In this document: one piece after another, positions 47,751 through 60,281 of the stretch
Numbering within the stretch: the first letter of the stretch is position 1
Layout of the letters: each line of letters begins with the position of its first letter
Notes under the pieces: generated by a model
Seen by the model: the letters and a program-made list of their open reading frames with translations, nothing else
What the model was told of the DNA's origin: nothing
Databases searched by the model: none
Position numbers and translations under genes: made by a program
Assembly (NCBI RefSeq): GCF_035594125.1
Contig: NC_087185.1
Coordinates: 10,618,501-10,682,500 of the forward strand
Source: Scylla paramamosain
Taxonomy: Eukaryota; Arthropoda; Malacostraca; Decapoda; Portunidae
DNA: 64,000 bases
Direction of reading: 5' to 3'

Positions 47751-50700
47751 CTTATAAACACTTAAAGGCAAGTTATTGGTAAAAGTTGGTTTTATTCCCA
47801 TGTAATGTGCTTGCCCTGCTTTTTAGTGCTTTATTGCCTAACACGCTGAAAAAAACTCAAAAGACACTTTTCTGGTAATATTTTTTATTCACACATAAAG
47901 CTAGTTTCGCATGCAATTTGGGGTTTTGGTAAGTAAGAATGTTAAAAAGATTCAAAATACACCCATTTGGTAAGGTTGTTCTGTTTCTCAATTAAGTGTG
48001 TTATTCAAGAATTTCAGCATTTTGGTATCTAAGAAACATCTCCATATACACGAGTTTTTGCGTGTTTTGCCTTGTGGTTCTTGTGAAACTATAAAACACT
48101 CATTATACACATTTCTCGTAAAGTCCTATTCTTTCCCAATATAGAGTGCTTTGCAACTATTTTCGCGTTTTCTATAGGTAACAAGCTCAAAAATACTCAA
48201 AATATAACTTTTTAGCAATATTATTCTATTTCTTCATATTGGTTGGTTTGCATCCGTTTTAATGTTTTTTTCTAAGTAAAACACTAAAAGACACGTTTTC
48301 ATTAATTTTGTTTTGGATTCCCATATAGAGTGATTTCCATATTGTTTATCGTTTTGGTACCTAACTTGCTGAAAAACACTCAAAAGACAGGTATCTGGTA
48401 AAGTCGTTTAATTTCCTCATATAGGTGGATTTGCATACACTTTAGGGTTTGGTACATAACAGTCCGAAAAAAAAGCTAAAATTAACTTTTTTCATAATAT
48501 TATTTTTTCACATAATTTCCCTGAATTTTGCCAGAATTTTGGCATCTCGGTACCTATGAAGATAACAAAAAAAAAAATCCTAGTTTTTATTTATTTATTT
48601 ATTTTCTCTATAAAGAGTGTTATTTGTGGGTGTTAACTCTTTTCGTTCTTATGGAACTTAAAAACACTCATAATACACGTTTCTCGTAATGTCCTTTCGT
48701 TTCCCAAACATGGGGTTCTTTGCATGTATTTAAGCGTTTTTTACGTAACAGATCAAAAACACTGAAAATTCATGTTTTTCGTAATGTTATTTTGTTTCTC
48801 CATAAAGGGTGTTTTGCATGCATTTTAGCGTTTTGGTATGTAAGGAGCTAAAAAACACTTAAAGAGAAGTTCTTGGTAAATGTTGGTTTTATTCCCATTA
48901 AATGTCATTGCCCTGCTTTTTTGTGCTTTATTGCCTAACACGCTCAAAAACACTCAAAAGACACCTTTTTTCTGGTAATGTCATTAATTTCCCACATAAA
49001 GCTAGTTTCGCATGTAATTTCGGGTTTTGGTAACTAAGAATGTGAAAAACACTCAAAATACACGCATTTGGTAAGGTTGTTCTGTTTCTCAATTAAGAGT
49101 GTTATTCATGAATTTCAGCATTTTGGTATTTAAGAAACATCTCCATATCTACGAGTTTTTGCTTGTTTTGCCTTGTGCTTCTTGTGAAACTATAAAACAC
49201 TCATTATAAACGTTTCTCGTAATGTCCTTTTGTTTACCAATATAGAGAGATTTCAATCCATTTTCGCTCAAAAACACAAAAAATACCTTTTTGGTAATAT
49301 TATTCTATTTCATGATATTGATTGATTTGCATTCGTTTTAGCGTTTTTCTACATAAAACACTGAAAAGACACGTTTTCAGTACTTTTGTTTTGGATTCCC
49401 AGAGTGACTTCCATATTATTTATTGTTTTGGTGCCTAACATACTGAAAAACAGGCAAAAGACAGGTTTCAGGTAAAGTCGTTTAATTTCCTCATATAGGT
49501 GGCTCTACATGCACTTTAAGGTTCGGTACATATCAGACTGAAAAAAGCTAAAATTAACTTTTTTGATATTCTTTTTTTCACATAATTTCCCTGAATTTTG
49601 CCAGAATTTTGGCATCTGGGTACCTATGAAGATCAATAACAATTATTTATTTATTTATTTTTTCTCTATAAAGAGTGTTATTTCTGGGTTTAAGCTTTTT
49701 GGTACTTAAGGAACATATAAACACTCATAATACTCGTTTCTCGTAATGCCCTTTTGTTTCCTAAAGATAAGGTTCTTTGCATGTATTTAAGCGTTTTTAT
49801 AGGTAACATGATCAAAAACACTCAAAATATACCTTTTTGGTAATGTTATTCTATTTCTTCATATAGGTTGGTTTCCATCCGTTTTAGCGTTTTTCTACGT
49901 AAAACACAGAAAAGACACGTTTTCAGTAATTTTGTTTTGGATTCCCATATAGAGTGACTTCCATGTTATTTATCGTTTTGGTGCCTAACATGCTGAAAAA
50001 CACTCAAAAGACAGGTTTCTTGTAATGTCGTTTAATTCCCCCATATAGGTGGCTTTACATACACTTTAGGGTTTGGTACATAACAGTCCGTAAAAAAAAG
50101 CTAAAATTAACCTTTTCCATAATATTCTTTTTTTCGCGTAATTTTCCTGAATTTTGCCAAAATTTTGGCATCTCGGTACCTATGAAGATCAATAAAAACA
50201 ATGCTATTTTTTTTTTCTCTATAAAGAGTGTTATTTGTAGGTATTAGCTTTTTGGTACTTAAGGAACTTATAAACACTCATAATACACATTCCTCGTAAT
50301 GTCCTTTTATTCCCAAACATAGGGTTCTTTGCATGTGTTTAAGCGTTTTTTATTGGTAACAAGTTCAAAAACACTCAAAATACATGTTTTTGATAATGTT
50401 ATTCTGTTTTTCCATAAAGGGTGTTTTGCATGGGTTTTAGCGTTTTGGTATGTAAGGAGCTCAAAAAAACTTAAAGACAAGTTCTTGGTAAAAGTTGGTT
50501 ATATTCCCATGTAATGTGATTGCCCTGATTTTTAGTGCTTTATTGCCTAACACGCTGAAAAACACTAAGAAGACACTTTTCTAGTAATTTCTTTTTTTTC
50601 CACAGTTTTGCATGTAATTTGGGGTTGGACCACTAAGAATGTGAAAAAAACACTCAAAATACACTCATTTTCTAAGATTGTTCTGTTTCTCAATTAAGAG

Positions 50701-53700
50701 TGTTATTCATGAGTTTCAGCATTTTGGTATCTAAGAAACTTCTCCATATATACGAGTTTTTGCATGCTTCGCCTTATGGTTCTTGAAAACTATTAAAACA
50801 TTCATTATACAATTTTCTTGTAATATCCTTTTGTTTCCAAATATAGACTGCTTTGCATTCATTTTTTTTTTTTTGTAGGTAACAAGCTCAAAAACACTCA
50901 ACTTTTTTGTAATATTATTCTTTCCTCATATTGGTTGGTTTGCATCCATTTTAGCGTTCTACGCTAAAACTGAAAAGACACGTTTTCAGTAATATTGTTG
51001 AAATTGCTGAAAACACCCAAAGACACGTTTCTTGTAAAACCGTGTAATTTCCCCATATAGGTGGCTTTGCATGCACTTCTGGGTTTCGTACATAACTCCG
51101 GAAAAAGCTAAAATTATTTTTTTATTTTTTTTCACATAATTTCAATGAATTTTCTCAGAATTTTGGCATCTCGGTACCTATGAAGATGAATAAAAAAAAA
51201 ATCTATTTTTTTTATTTATTTTTTTTCTCTATAAAGAGTGTTATTTGTGGGTTTTAGATTTTTGGTACTTAAGGAACTTAAAAATACTCATATTACACGA
51301 TATTCGTAATGTCCTTTCTTTTCACAAACATAGCGTTCTTTGCATGTATTTAAGCGATTTTATAGGTAACATGATCAAAAACACTCAAAATACATGTTTT
51401 TGGGAATGTTATTCTGTTTCTCCATAAAGGTTGTTTTGCATGCGTTTAGTGTTTTGGTATGTAAGGAGTTAAAAACACTTAAAGGCAAGTTCTTCGTAAA
51501 ATTTGGTTTTATTTCAATGTAATGTGATTGTTCTGCTTTTTAGTGTTTTGTTGCATGTAACGCTCAAAAACACTCAAAAGACACTTTTCTGGTAATGTCA
51601 TTTTTTTTCCCACATAAAGCTAGTTTCACATGTAATTTGGGATTTTCGTAACTAAGAATGTGAAAAACACTCAAAATACACACATTTGGTAAGGTAGTTC
51701 TGTTTTTAAATTAAAAGTGTTATTCATGAGTTTTAGCGTTTTGGTATGTAAGAAACTTCTCTATATACACGAGTTTTTGCGTTTTTTGCCTCGTGGTTCT
51801 TGTGAAACTATAAAACACTCATTATACACGTTTCTCGTAATGTTCTTTTGCTTCCCAATATAGAGTTCTTTCCATCCATTTGCGCTTTTTTTGGAGGTAA
51901 AAAGCTCAAAAACACTTTTTGGTAATGTTATTCTATTTCTTCATATTTGTTGGTTTGCATCCGTTTTAGCGTTTTTCTACGTAAAACACTGAAAAGACAC
52001 GTTTTCAGTAATTTTGTTTTGGATTTACATATTGACTGACTTCCATATTATTTAACGTTTTAATGCCTAACATGCTGAAAAACACTGAAAAGACAGGTTT
52101 CTGGTAAAGTCGTTTAACTTCCTTATATAGGTGGCATGCACTTTAGAGTTTGGTACATAAAAATCCGAAAAAGAGCTATAATTAACTTTTTTTGATAATG
52201 TTTTTTTTTCCACATAAATTCCCTGAATTTTGGCAGAATTTTGGCATCTTGCTACCTATGAAAATCAATATAAAAAAAAAAGCTATTTTTTCATTTATTT
52301 ATTTTTTGCTCTATAAAGAGTGTTATTTGTGGATTTTAACGTTTTGGTTCTTAAGGAACTTAAAAACGGTCCTAATACACGTTTCTCGTAATGTCCTTTC
52401 TTTTCCCAAACATAGGGTTCTTTGCATGTATTTAAGCGTTTTTATAGGTAACATGATCAAAAACACTTAAAACACATGTTTTTCGTAATGTTATTCTGCT
52501 TCTCCATAAAGGAGTTTTTTGCATGCGTTTTAGCGTTTTGGTTTGTAAGGAGGTGAAAAACACTTCAAGGCAAGTTCTTGGTAAAAGCTGGTTTTATTCC
52601 CATGTAATGTGATTGCCCTGTTTATTTTAATTTTTTGGTGATTGATTGCCTAACACGCTCAAAAACACTCAAAACTTCTGGTAATGTCATTTTTTTTCCA
52701 ACATAGTTTCGCGTGCTATTCGGGGTTTTGCTAACTAAGAATGTGAAAACTCTCAAAATACACGCATTTGGTAAGGTTGTTCTGTTTTTCAATTAATATT
52801 GTTATTCATGAGTTTCAGCATTTTGGTATCTAAGAAACTTCTTTATATACACGAGTTTTTGCGTTTTTTGCCTTGTGGTTCTTGTGAACCACAAGTTCTT
52901 TTGCTCAAAAATAATAAGACACTCATTATACACGTTTCTCGTAATGTCCTTTTGTTTCCCAATAGGTAGTGCTTTGCATCCATTTTCGCGTTTTTTGTAT
53001 GTAACAAGCTCAAAAACACTCAAAATGTACCTTTTTGGTAATGTTATTTTATTTTCTCATATTGGTTGGTTTGCATCCGTTTTAGCGTTTTTTCTACGTA
53101 AAACACCGGAAAGACACGTTTTCAGTAATTTTGTTTTAGATTCCCATATAGAGTGACTTGCATGTTATTTACCGTTATGGTGCCTAACAAGCTGAAAAAC
53201 ACTCATAAGTCAGTTTTCTAGCAAAGACGTTTAATTTCCCCATATAGGTGGCTTTGCATGCACTTTAGGGTTTGGTACATAACAGTACGAAAAAAAAGCT
53301 AAAATTAACTTTTTTGATAATTGACTCATAATTTCCTGAATTTTGCCCAAATTTTGGCATCTCGGTACCTCTGAATATGAAAATGAAAAAAAAAAATATA
53401 GTATTTTTCTATTTATTTATTTATTTTTTCTCAATAAAGAGTGTTATTTGTTGCTTTTAGATATTTGGTAAATAATGATCTTAAAAAACACTCATAATAT
53501 ACGTTTCTCGTATTGTGCTTTCGTTTACCAAAAATATGGTTCTTTGCATGTATTTAAGCGTTTTTATTGGTAACATGATCAAAAACATTCAAAATGTATG
53601 TATTTGGTAATGTTATTCTCTTTCTCCATAAAGTGTGTTTTGCATGCGTTTTAGCGTTTTGGTATATAAGAAGCTCAAAACACTTAAAGGCAAGTTCTTC

Positions 53701-55857
53701 GTAAAAATTGACTTTATTGCCATTTTAAGTGATTCCCCTGCTTTTTAGTCTTTTATTGCCTATCACGCTCAAAAACACTCAAAAGACACTTTTCTGAAAA
53801 TGTTATTTTTTTCCCACATAAAGCTGGTTTCGCATGCAATTTAGGATTTTGGTAACTAAGAATGTGAAAAGCACTCAAAAATTAGTAAAGCATTTAAAGC
53901 ATTTAGTAAAGTTGTTCTGATTCTCAATTATGAGTGTTATTCAATAGTTTCAGCATTTTGATATCTAGGAAACTTTTCCATATGCACGAGTTTTTGCGTT
54001 TTTTGCCTTGTGGTTCTTTTGAACTATAAAACACTCATTATACACTTTTCTTGCAATGTCCCTTTGTTTCCCAATATAGAGTGCTTTGTATCAATTTTTG
54101 CGTTTTTTTTTTTGTAGGTAACAAGCTCAAAAACACTCAAAATTTACCTTTTTGGTAATTTTTTTCTACTTCTTGATATTGGTTGGTTTGCATCTGTTTT
54201 AGCGTTTTTCTACGTAAAACACTGAGAAGACACGTTTTCAGTAATTTTGTTTTGGTTTGCCATATAGAGTGAGTTCCATGTTATTTATCGTTTTGGTGCC
54301 TAACATGCTGAAAAACACTCAAAACACAGATTTCTGGTAAGGTCGTTTAATTTCTTCATATGGGAGGCTTTGCATGCACTTTAGTGTTTGGTACATAAAA
54401 GTCCGAAAAAAAGCTAATATCAATTTTTTTTATAATATTCTCTTATCATATAATTGCCCTAATTTTTCCCAGAATTTTGGCATCTCGGTACCTATGAAGG
54501 TGAATAAAAAAAAAAAAAAAAAATCCTTTTTTTTATTTATTTATTTATTTTTTCTAAATAACGAGTGTTATTTGTGGGGTTTAGGTTTTTGGTAGTTAAG
54601 GAACTTAAAAACACTCATAATACACGTTTCTCGTAATGTCCTTACAATTCCTAAACATAATGTTCTTTGCATGTATTTAGACGTTTTTATAGATAACATT
54701 AGCAAAAACACTCAAAATACATGTTTTTGGTAATGTTATTCAGTTTCTTCATAAAGTTTGTTTTCCATGCGTTTAAGCTGTTTGGTATGTAAAAAGCTCA
54801 AAAACACATATTAGCAAGTTCTTGGTAAAAGTTGGTTTTATTCCCATGTAATGTGATTCACCTGGTTTTTAGTACTTCATTGCCTAACACGCTCAAAAAC
54901 AACTAAAAGACACTTCTGGTAATGTCATTTTTTTTCCCTCATAAAGCTAGTTTCGCATGCTATTTTGGGTATTGCTAACTAGGAATATGAAAAACACTCA
55001 TAATACACACATTTGCTAAGGTTGTTCTGTTTCTCAATTAAGATTGTTATTCATGAGTTTCAGCATTTTGGTATCTAAGAAACTTGTTTATATACACGAG
55101 TTTTTGCGTTTTTCTACGTAAAACACTGAGAAAATACATTTTCAGTAATTTTGTTTTGGATTCCCATATACAGTGAGTTCTTTATTATTTATCGTTTTGG
55201 TGCCTAACATGCTGAAAAACACTCAAAATACAGATTTCTGGTAAGGTCGTTTAATTTCCTAATATAGGAGGCTTTGCATGCACTTAAGGGTTTGGTACAT
55301 AATAGTCCGAAAAAAAGGCTAAAATTAACTTTTTTGATAATAATCTTTTGTTCATATAATTTTCCTGAATTTTCCCAGAATTTTGGCATCTCGGTACCTA
55401 TGAAGATGAAAAAAAATTCACATTTATTTATTTTTTCTAAATAAAGAGTGTTATTTGTGGGTTTTAGCTTTTTGGTACTTAAAGAACTTAAAAAAAAAAC
55501 ACTCATAATACACGTTTCTTCCTTTTGTTTCCCAAACATAATGTTCTTTGCATGTATTTAAGCGTTTTTATAGATAACATGATAAAAAAAACTCAATTAC
55601 ATGTTTTTGGTAATGTTATTCTGTTTCTCCATAAAGTTTGTTTGGCATGCGTTTTAGCGGTTTGGTATATAAGGAGCTCAAAAACATTTAAAGGCAAGTT
55701 CTTGGTTAAAAATGGTTTTATTCCAATGAAAAGTGATTGCCCTGCTTTTTAGTGCTTTATTGCCTATCACGCTCAAAAACACTCAAAAGACATTTTTCTG
55801 GAAATGTCATGTTTTCCCACAGAAATCTGGTTTCGCATGAAATTTGTATTTTTTGGT
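47751..55857 (+). repeat. Ordinary HOR satellite block
   Basis: A starts lie near 48664, 49731, 50274, 51284, 52357, 53489, 54611 and 55499. The 49731 unit is only ~540 bp because B is fused to G (CACTCAAAATATACCTTTTT near 49820), deleting a half-unit. The 54611 unit is ~890 bp because the E extension runs directly into the end of G and H (TTTTTGCGTTTTTCTACG near 55100). F near 49254 joins G early (TTTTCGCTCAAAAACAC). 51903-51918 has the same F/G deletion as 31549. At 55857 sub-monomer D is cut by the X fragment. No coding sequence is visible. Confidence 0.8.
52872..52895 (+). repeat. Perfect 24-nt hairpin in an E extension
   Basis: CTTGTGGTTC, loop TTGT, GAACCACAAG: a perfect 10-bp stem. 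It is followed by TTCTTTTGCTCAAAAATAAT before the next CACTCATTATACACG (F). This copy is outside the Y array, and the similar 32499-32522 copy also lies outside, so the insertion that made the hairpin predates the Y amplification. Whether it forms a structure in a transcript or in DNA is unknown. Confidence 0.75.
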
Positions 55858-58204
55858 AAGCGTTTTTATAGGTAACATTATCAAAAAAAAATTTTAATTC
55901 ATGTTTCTGGTAATGTTATTTTGTTTATCCATAAAGGTTGTTTTGCATGCGTTTTAGCATTTTCTTATGTAAGGAGTTAAAAACACTTAAAGGCATGTTT
56001 TTGGTAAAAGTTGGTTTTATTCCCATGTAATGTTATTGTTCTGATTTTTAGTGCTTTCTTGCATATCACGCTCTAAAACACTCAAAAGACACTTTTCTGG
56101 TAATGTCATTTTTTCCCATATAAAACTAGTTTCGCTTGTAATTTCGGATTTTCGTAACTAAGAATGTGAAAAACATTAAAAAAACTCACATTTGGTAAGA
56201 CAGTTCTGTTTCTCAATTAAAAGTCTTATTCATGAGTTTCAGCATTTTGGAATGTAACAAACTTCTTTATATACACGAGATTTGCGTTTTTTGCCTTGTG
56301 GTTCTTGTGAAACTATAAAACACTCATTATACTCGTTTCTCGTAATGTCCATTTGCTTCCCAATATAGAGTGCTTTCCATCCATTTTCGCGTTTTTTGTA
56401 GGTAACAATTTAAAAAATACTCAAAATATACCTTTTTGGTAATGTTATTATATTTCTTCATTTTGGTTGGTTTGCATCCGTTTCAGCGTTTTCTACGTAA
56501 AACACCAAAAAGACACGTTTTCAGTAATTTTGTTTTGGATTCCCATTTAGATTGACTTCCTTGGGTTTTATCGTGTTGGTTCCTAACATACTGAAAAGCA
56601 CTCATAAGACAGTTTTCTGGCAAAGACGTTTAATTTCCCCATATAGGTGGCTTTGCATGCACTTTAGGGGTTTGGTACATAACAGTCCGAAAAAAAAGCT
56701 AAATTTAACTATTTTGATAATGTTCTTATTTCATATAATTTCCTGAACTTTGTCCGAATTTTGGCACCTCGTTACCTGTGAAGATGAATAAGAATTTTAA
56801 AAATATCGTGTTTTTTTTATCTAATAATTTTTTTTTCTCAATAAAGAGTGTAATTTGTGGCTTTTACCTTTTTTCGTAGTTAATGAACTTAAAAACACTC
56901 ATAATACACGTTTCTCGTAATGTCCTTTCGTTTCCCAAAAATAGGGTTCCTTACAAGTATTTAAGCGTTTTTATTGGTAATATGATCAAAAACACTCAAA
57001 TTACATGTTTTTGGTAATGTTATTCTGTTTCACCATAAAGTGTATTTTGCATGCATTTTAGTGTTTTGGTATATAAGGAGCTCAAAAACACTTAAAGGCA
57101 AGTTCTTGTTAAAAATTGGTTTTATTCGAATGTAATGTGATTGCCCTGCTTTTTAGTGATTTATTGCCTAACACGCTCAAAAACACTCGAAAGACATTTT
57201 TTTGGTAATGTCATTTTTTTCCCACATAAAGTTGGTTTCGCATGCAATTTGGGGTTTTGGTAACTAAGAATGTGAAAAGCACTCAAAATACACGCATTTA
57301 GTAAGATTGTCCTGTTTCTCAATTAAGAGTGTTGTTCATGAGTTTAAGCATTTTGGTATCTACGAAACTTCTTCACATACACTAGTTATTGCATTTTTTG
57401 CCTTGTGGTACTTTTTGTTTCTTTTGAACTATAAAACACTCATTATACACTTTTCTTGCAATGTCCTTTTCTTTCCCATTATAGAGTGCTTTGCATCAAT
57501 TTTTGTGTTTTTTATAGGTAACAAGCTCAAAAACACTCAAAATATACCTTTTTGGTAATGTTTTTCTATTTCTTTATATTGGTTGGTTTGCATCCGTTTT
57601 AGCGTTTTTCTACGTAAACCACTGAGAAGACAAGTATTCAGTAATTTTGTTTTGAATTCCTCATATAGGAGGCTTTGCATGCACTTTAGGGTTTGGTACA
57701 TAAGTCCGAAAAAAAGGCTAAAATTAACTTTTTTGATGATATTCTGTTATCATATAACTGTCCTGAATTTTCCCAGAATTTTGGCAACGCGGTACCTATG
57801 AAGATAAATAACAAAAAAAAAAAAATCCTATTTTTTTTATTTACTTATTTATTTTTTCTCAATAAAGAGTGCTATTTGTGGGATTTAGCTTTTATGTACT
57901 TGAGGAACTTAAAAACACTCATAATACACGTTTCTCGTAATGTCCTTTCCTTTCCCAAACATAAGGTTCTTTGCATGGATTTAAGCGTTTTTATAGATAA
58001 CATGATAAAAAACACTCAAAATACATGTTTTTGGTAATGTTATTCTGTTTGTCCATAAAAGGTGTTTTCCATGCGTTTTAGAAGTTTTGTATATAAGGAG
58101 CTCAAAAACACTTAAAGACAAGTTTTTTGTATGAATTGATGTTATTCCAATGAAATATGATTGCCCTGCTTTTTAGTGCTTTACTGCCTATCACGCTCAA
58201 AAAC
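55858..58204 (+). repeat. Displaced X superunit fragment (copy 4)
   Basis: It starts abruptly inside sub-monomer A (AAGCGTTTTTATAGGTAACA, then TTATC) after a D sub-monomer, and matches X copy 1 from position 301. It keeps private variants such as the AACATTATC step, CATTTAGATTGACTTCCTTG near 56549 and CTACGAAACTTCTTCACATA near 57361. It lacks about 100 bp near 57660 (GAATTCC joined to TCATATAGGAGG). It ends inside D (CACGCTCAAAAACAT) at about 58204, joined to I/J sequence (AACAGTCCGAAAA). It lies about 44 kb from the end of the tandem X copies. Confidence 0.85.
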
Positions 58205-59828
58205 ATAACAGTCCGAAAAAAAAAGCTGAAATTTACTTTTTTCATAATATTCTTTTATCACATAATTGCCCTGAATTTTCCCAGAATTTTGGCATCTCGG
58301 TACCTATGAAAGTGAATAAGAAAAAAAAAAAACTTTATTTTATTTTTTTATTTTTTTATTTTCTAAATAAAACTGTTATGTGTGGGTTTTAGCTTTTTGG
58401 TACTTGAGGAACTTAAAAAAAACATTCATAATACACGTTTCTCGTAATGTCCTTTTTGTTTCCCAAACATAATGTTCTTTGAATGTACTTAAGCGTTTTT
58501 ATAGATAACATGATCAAAAACACTTAAAATACATGTTTTTGTTAATGTTATTCTGTTTCTCTATAGAGTCTGTTTTGCATGCAATTTAGCGGTTTGGTAT
58601 ATAAGGGGTTAAAAACACTTAAAAGCAAATTCTTCGTAAAAGCTTGTTTTATTCCCATGTATTGTGATCGTTCTGCTTTTTAGTGCTTTGTTGCATATCA
58701 CGCTGAAAAATACTCAAAAGACACTTTTCTGGTAATGTCATTTTTTTTTCCTGCATGAAGCTAGTTTTGCATGTAATTTGGTATTTTCGTAACTAAGAAT
58801 GTGAAAAACACTCAAAATGCACAATTTGGTAAGGTAGTTCTGTTTAACGATAAAAAGTTTTATTCGTCCATTTATTCATTTTGGTATGTAAGAAATTTCT
58901 CTATATACACGAGTTTTTGCGTTTATTGCCTTGTGGTTCTTTTAAAACTATAAAACACTCATTATACACGTTTCTCGTAATGTCCTTTTATTTCCTAATA
59001 TAGAGTGCTTTACATCCATTTTTTGCATTTTTTGTAGGTAACAAGCTCAAAAACACTCAAAATATATCTTTTTGGTAATGTTATTCTATTTCTTCATATT
59101 GGATGGTTTGTATCTGCTTTAGCGTTTTTCTACGTAAAACACTGAAAAGACACGTTTTCAGTAATTTTCTTTTGGATTCACATATTGACTGTCTTCCATA
59201 TTATTTATCGTTTTGGTGCCTAACATGCTGAAAAACACTGAAAAGACAGGTTTCTGGTAAAGTCGTGTAACTTCCCTATATAGGTGGCTTTGCATGCACT
59301 TTAGGGTTTGGTACATAACAATCCGAAAAAAAAGCTATTATTAACTTTTATGATAATGTTCTTTTTTCCACAGAAATTCCCTGAATTTTGGCAAAATTTT
59401 GGCATCTCGGTACCTATAAATATGAATAACAAAAAAAAAATCCAATTTTTTAATTTTTTTATTTATTTATTTATTTTTCGAAAGCGTGTTATATGTGGGT
59501 TTTAGCTTTTTGGTACTGAACTAAAAAATCACTCATAATACACGTTTCTCGTAATGTTATTTCGCTTCCCAAACATAAGGTTCTTTGCATGTATTTAAGC
59601 GTTTTTATAGATAACATGATCAAAAACACTCAAATACATGTATTTGGTAATGTTGTTCTGTTTCTCCATAAAATGTATTTTGCATGCGTTTTAGCGTTTT
59701 GGTATGTAAGGAGCTCAAAAACAATTAAAGGCAAGTTCTTAGTAAAATTTGGTTTTATTCCCATGTAATGTGATTGCCCTAGCTTTTAGTGCTTTATTGT
59801 GTAACACGCTCAAAAACACTGAAAAGAC
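58205..59828 (+). repeat. HOR satellite block, paralogous to 15290-16330 and then to the Y-unit right end
   Basis: A starts lie near 58422 and 59529. From 58205 to about 59245 it pairs with 15290-16330 (GTGATCGTTCTGCTTTTTAG near 58664, CACATATTGACTGTCTTCC near 59179). From about 59245 it continues as Y-type sequence (ACAATCCGAAAAAAAAGCTA near 59318, the TACTGAACTAAAAAATC variant near 59513) into the inverted block at 59829. It thus contains sequence that the 16-kb paralogue has lost at its I-to-G join (16334). Confidence 0.78.
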
Positions 59829-60281
59829 ATGCAAAATCTCCCTTATGAGGAAATTCAAGACCTTAACAGAAATCTGTCTTTTGAGTTTTTTTTCAGCATG
59901 TTAGGCAGCAAAACGATAAATAATAAGGAACTCACTCTATGTGGGAATCCAATAGAAAATTACTGAAAACGTGTCTTCTCAATGTTTTACGTAGAAAAAC
60001 GCTAAAACTGATACAAACCAACCAATATCAATAAGGAGAAAAGCATTACCAAAAATGTATATTTTGAGTGTTTTTGAGCTTGTTACCTACAAAAAAAACG
60101 CGAAAATGGATGAAAACCACTCTATATTGGGAAACAAAGGGACATTGCGAGAAAAGTGTATAATGAATCTTTTATAGTTTTAAAAGAATCACAAGGCAAA
60201 AAACGCAAAAATTCGTATATATGCTGAAACTCATGAATAACACTTTTAACTGAGAAACAGAGCAACCTTACTAAATGCGTG
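59829..60281 (-). repeat. Diverged fourth copy of the inverted block
   Basis: The same inversion appears once more about 31 kb from the Y array. Forward D (CACTGAAAAGAC) joins ATGCAAAATCTCCC, inverted I-H-G-F-E follows, and forward TCAAAAACACTAAAAGG resumes after AAATGCGTG. It is clearly more diverged: it uses TATGTGGGAATCC, has an F end nearer the normal F (ACAAAAAAAACGCGAAAATGG), and lacks about 25 bp of the E region (TCGTATATATGCTGAAACTC near 60212). Shared breakpoints with different internal sequence mean the inversion is older than the 3.75-kb amplification. Confidence 0.85.
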
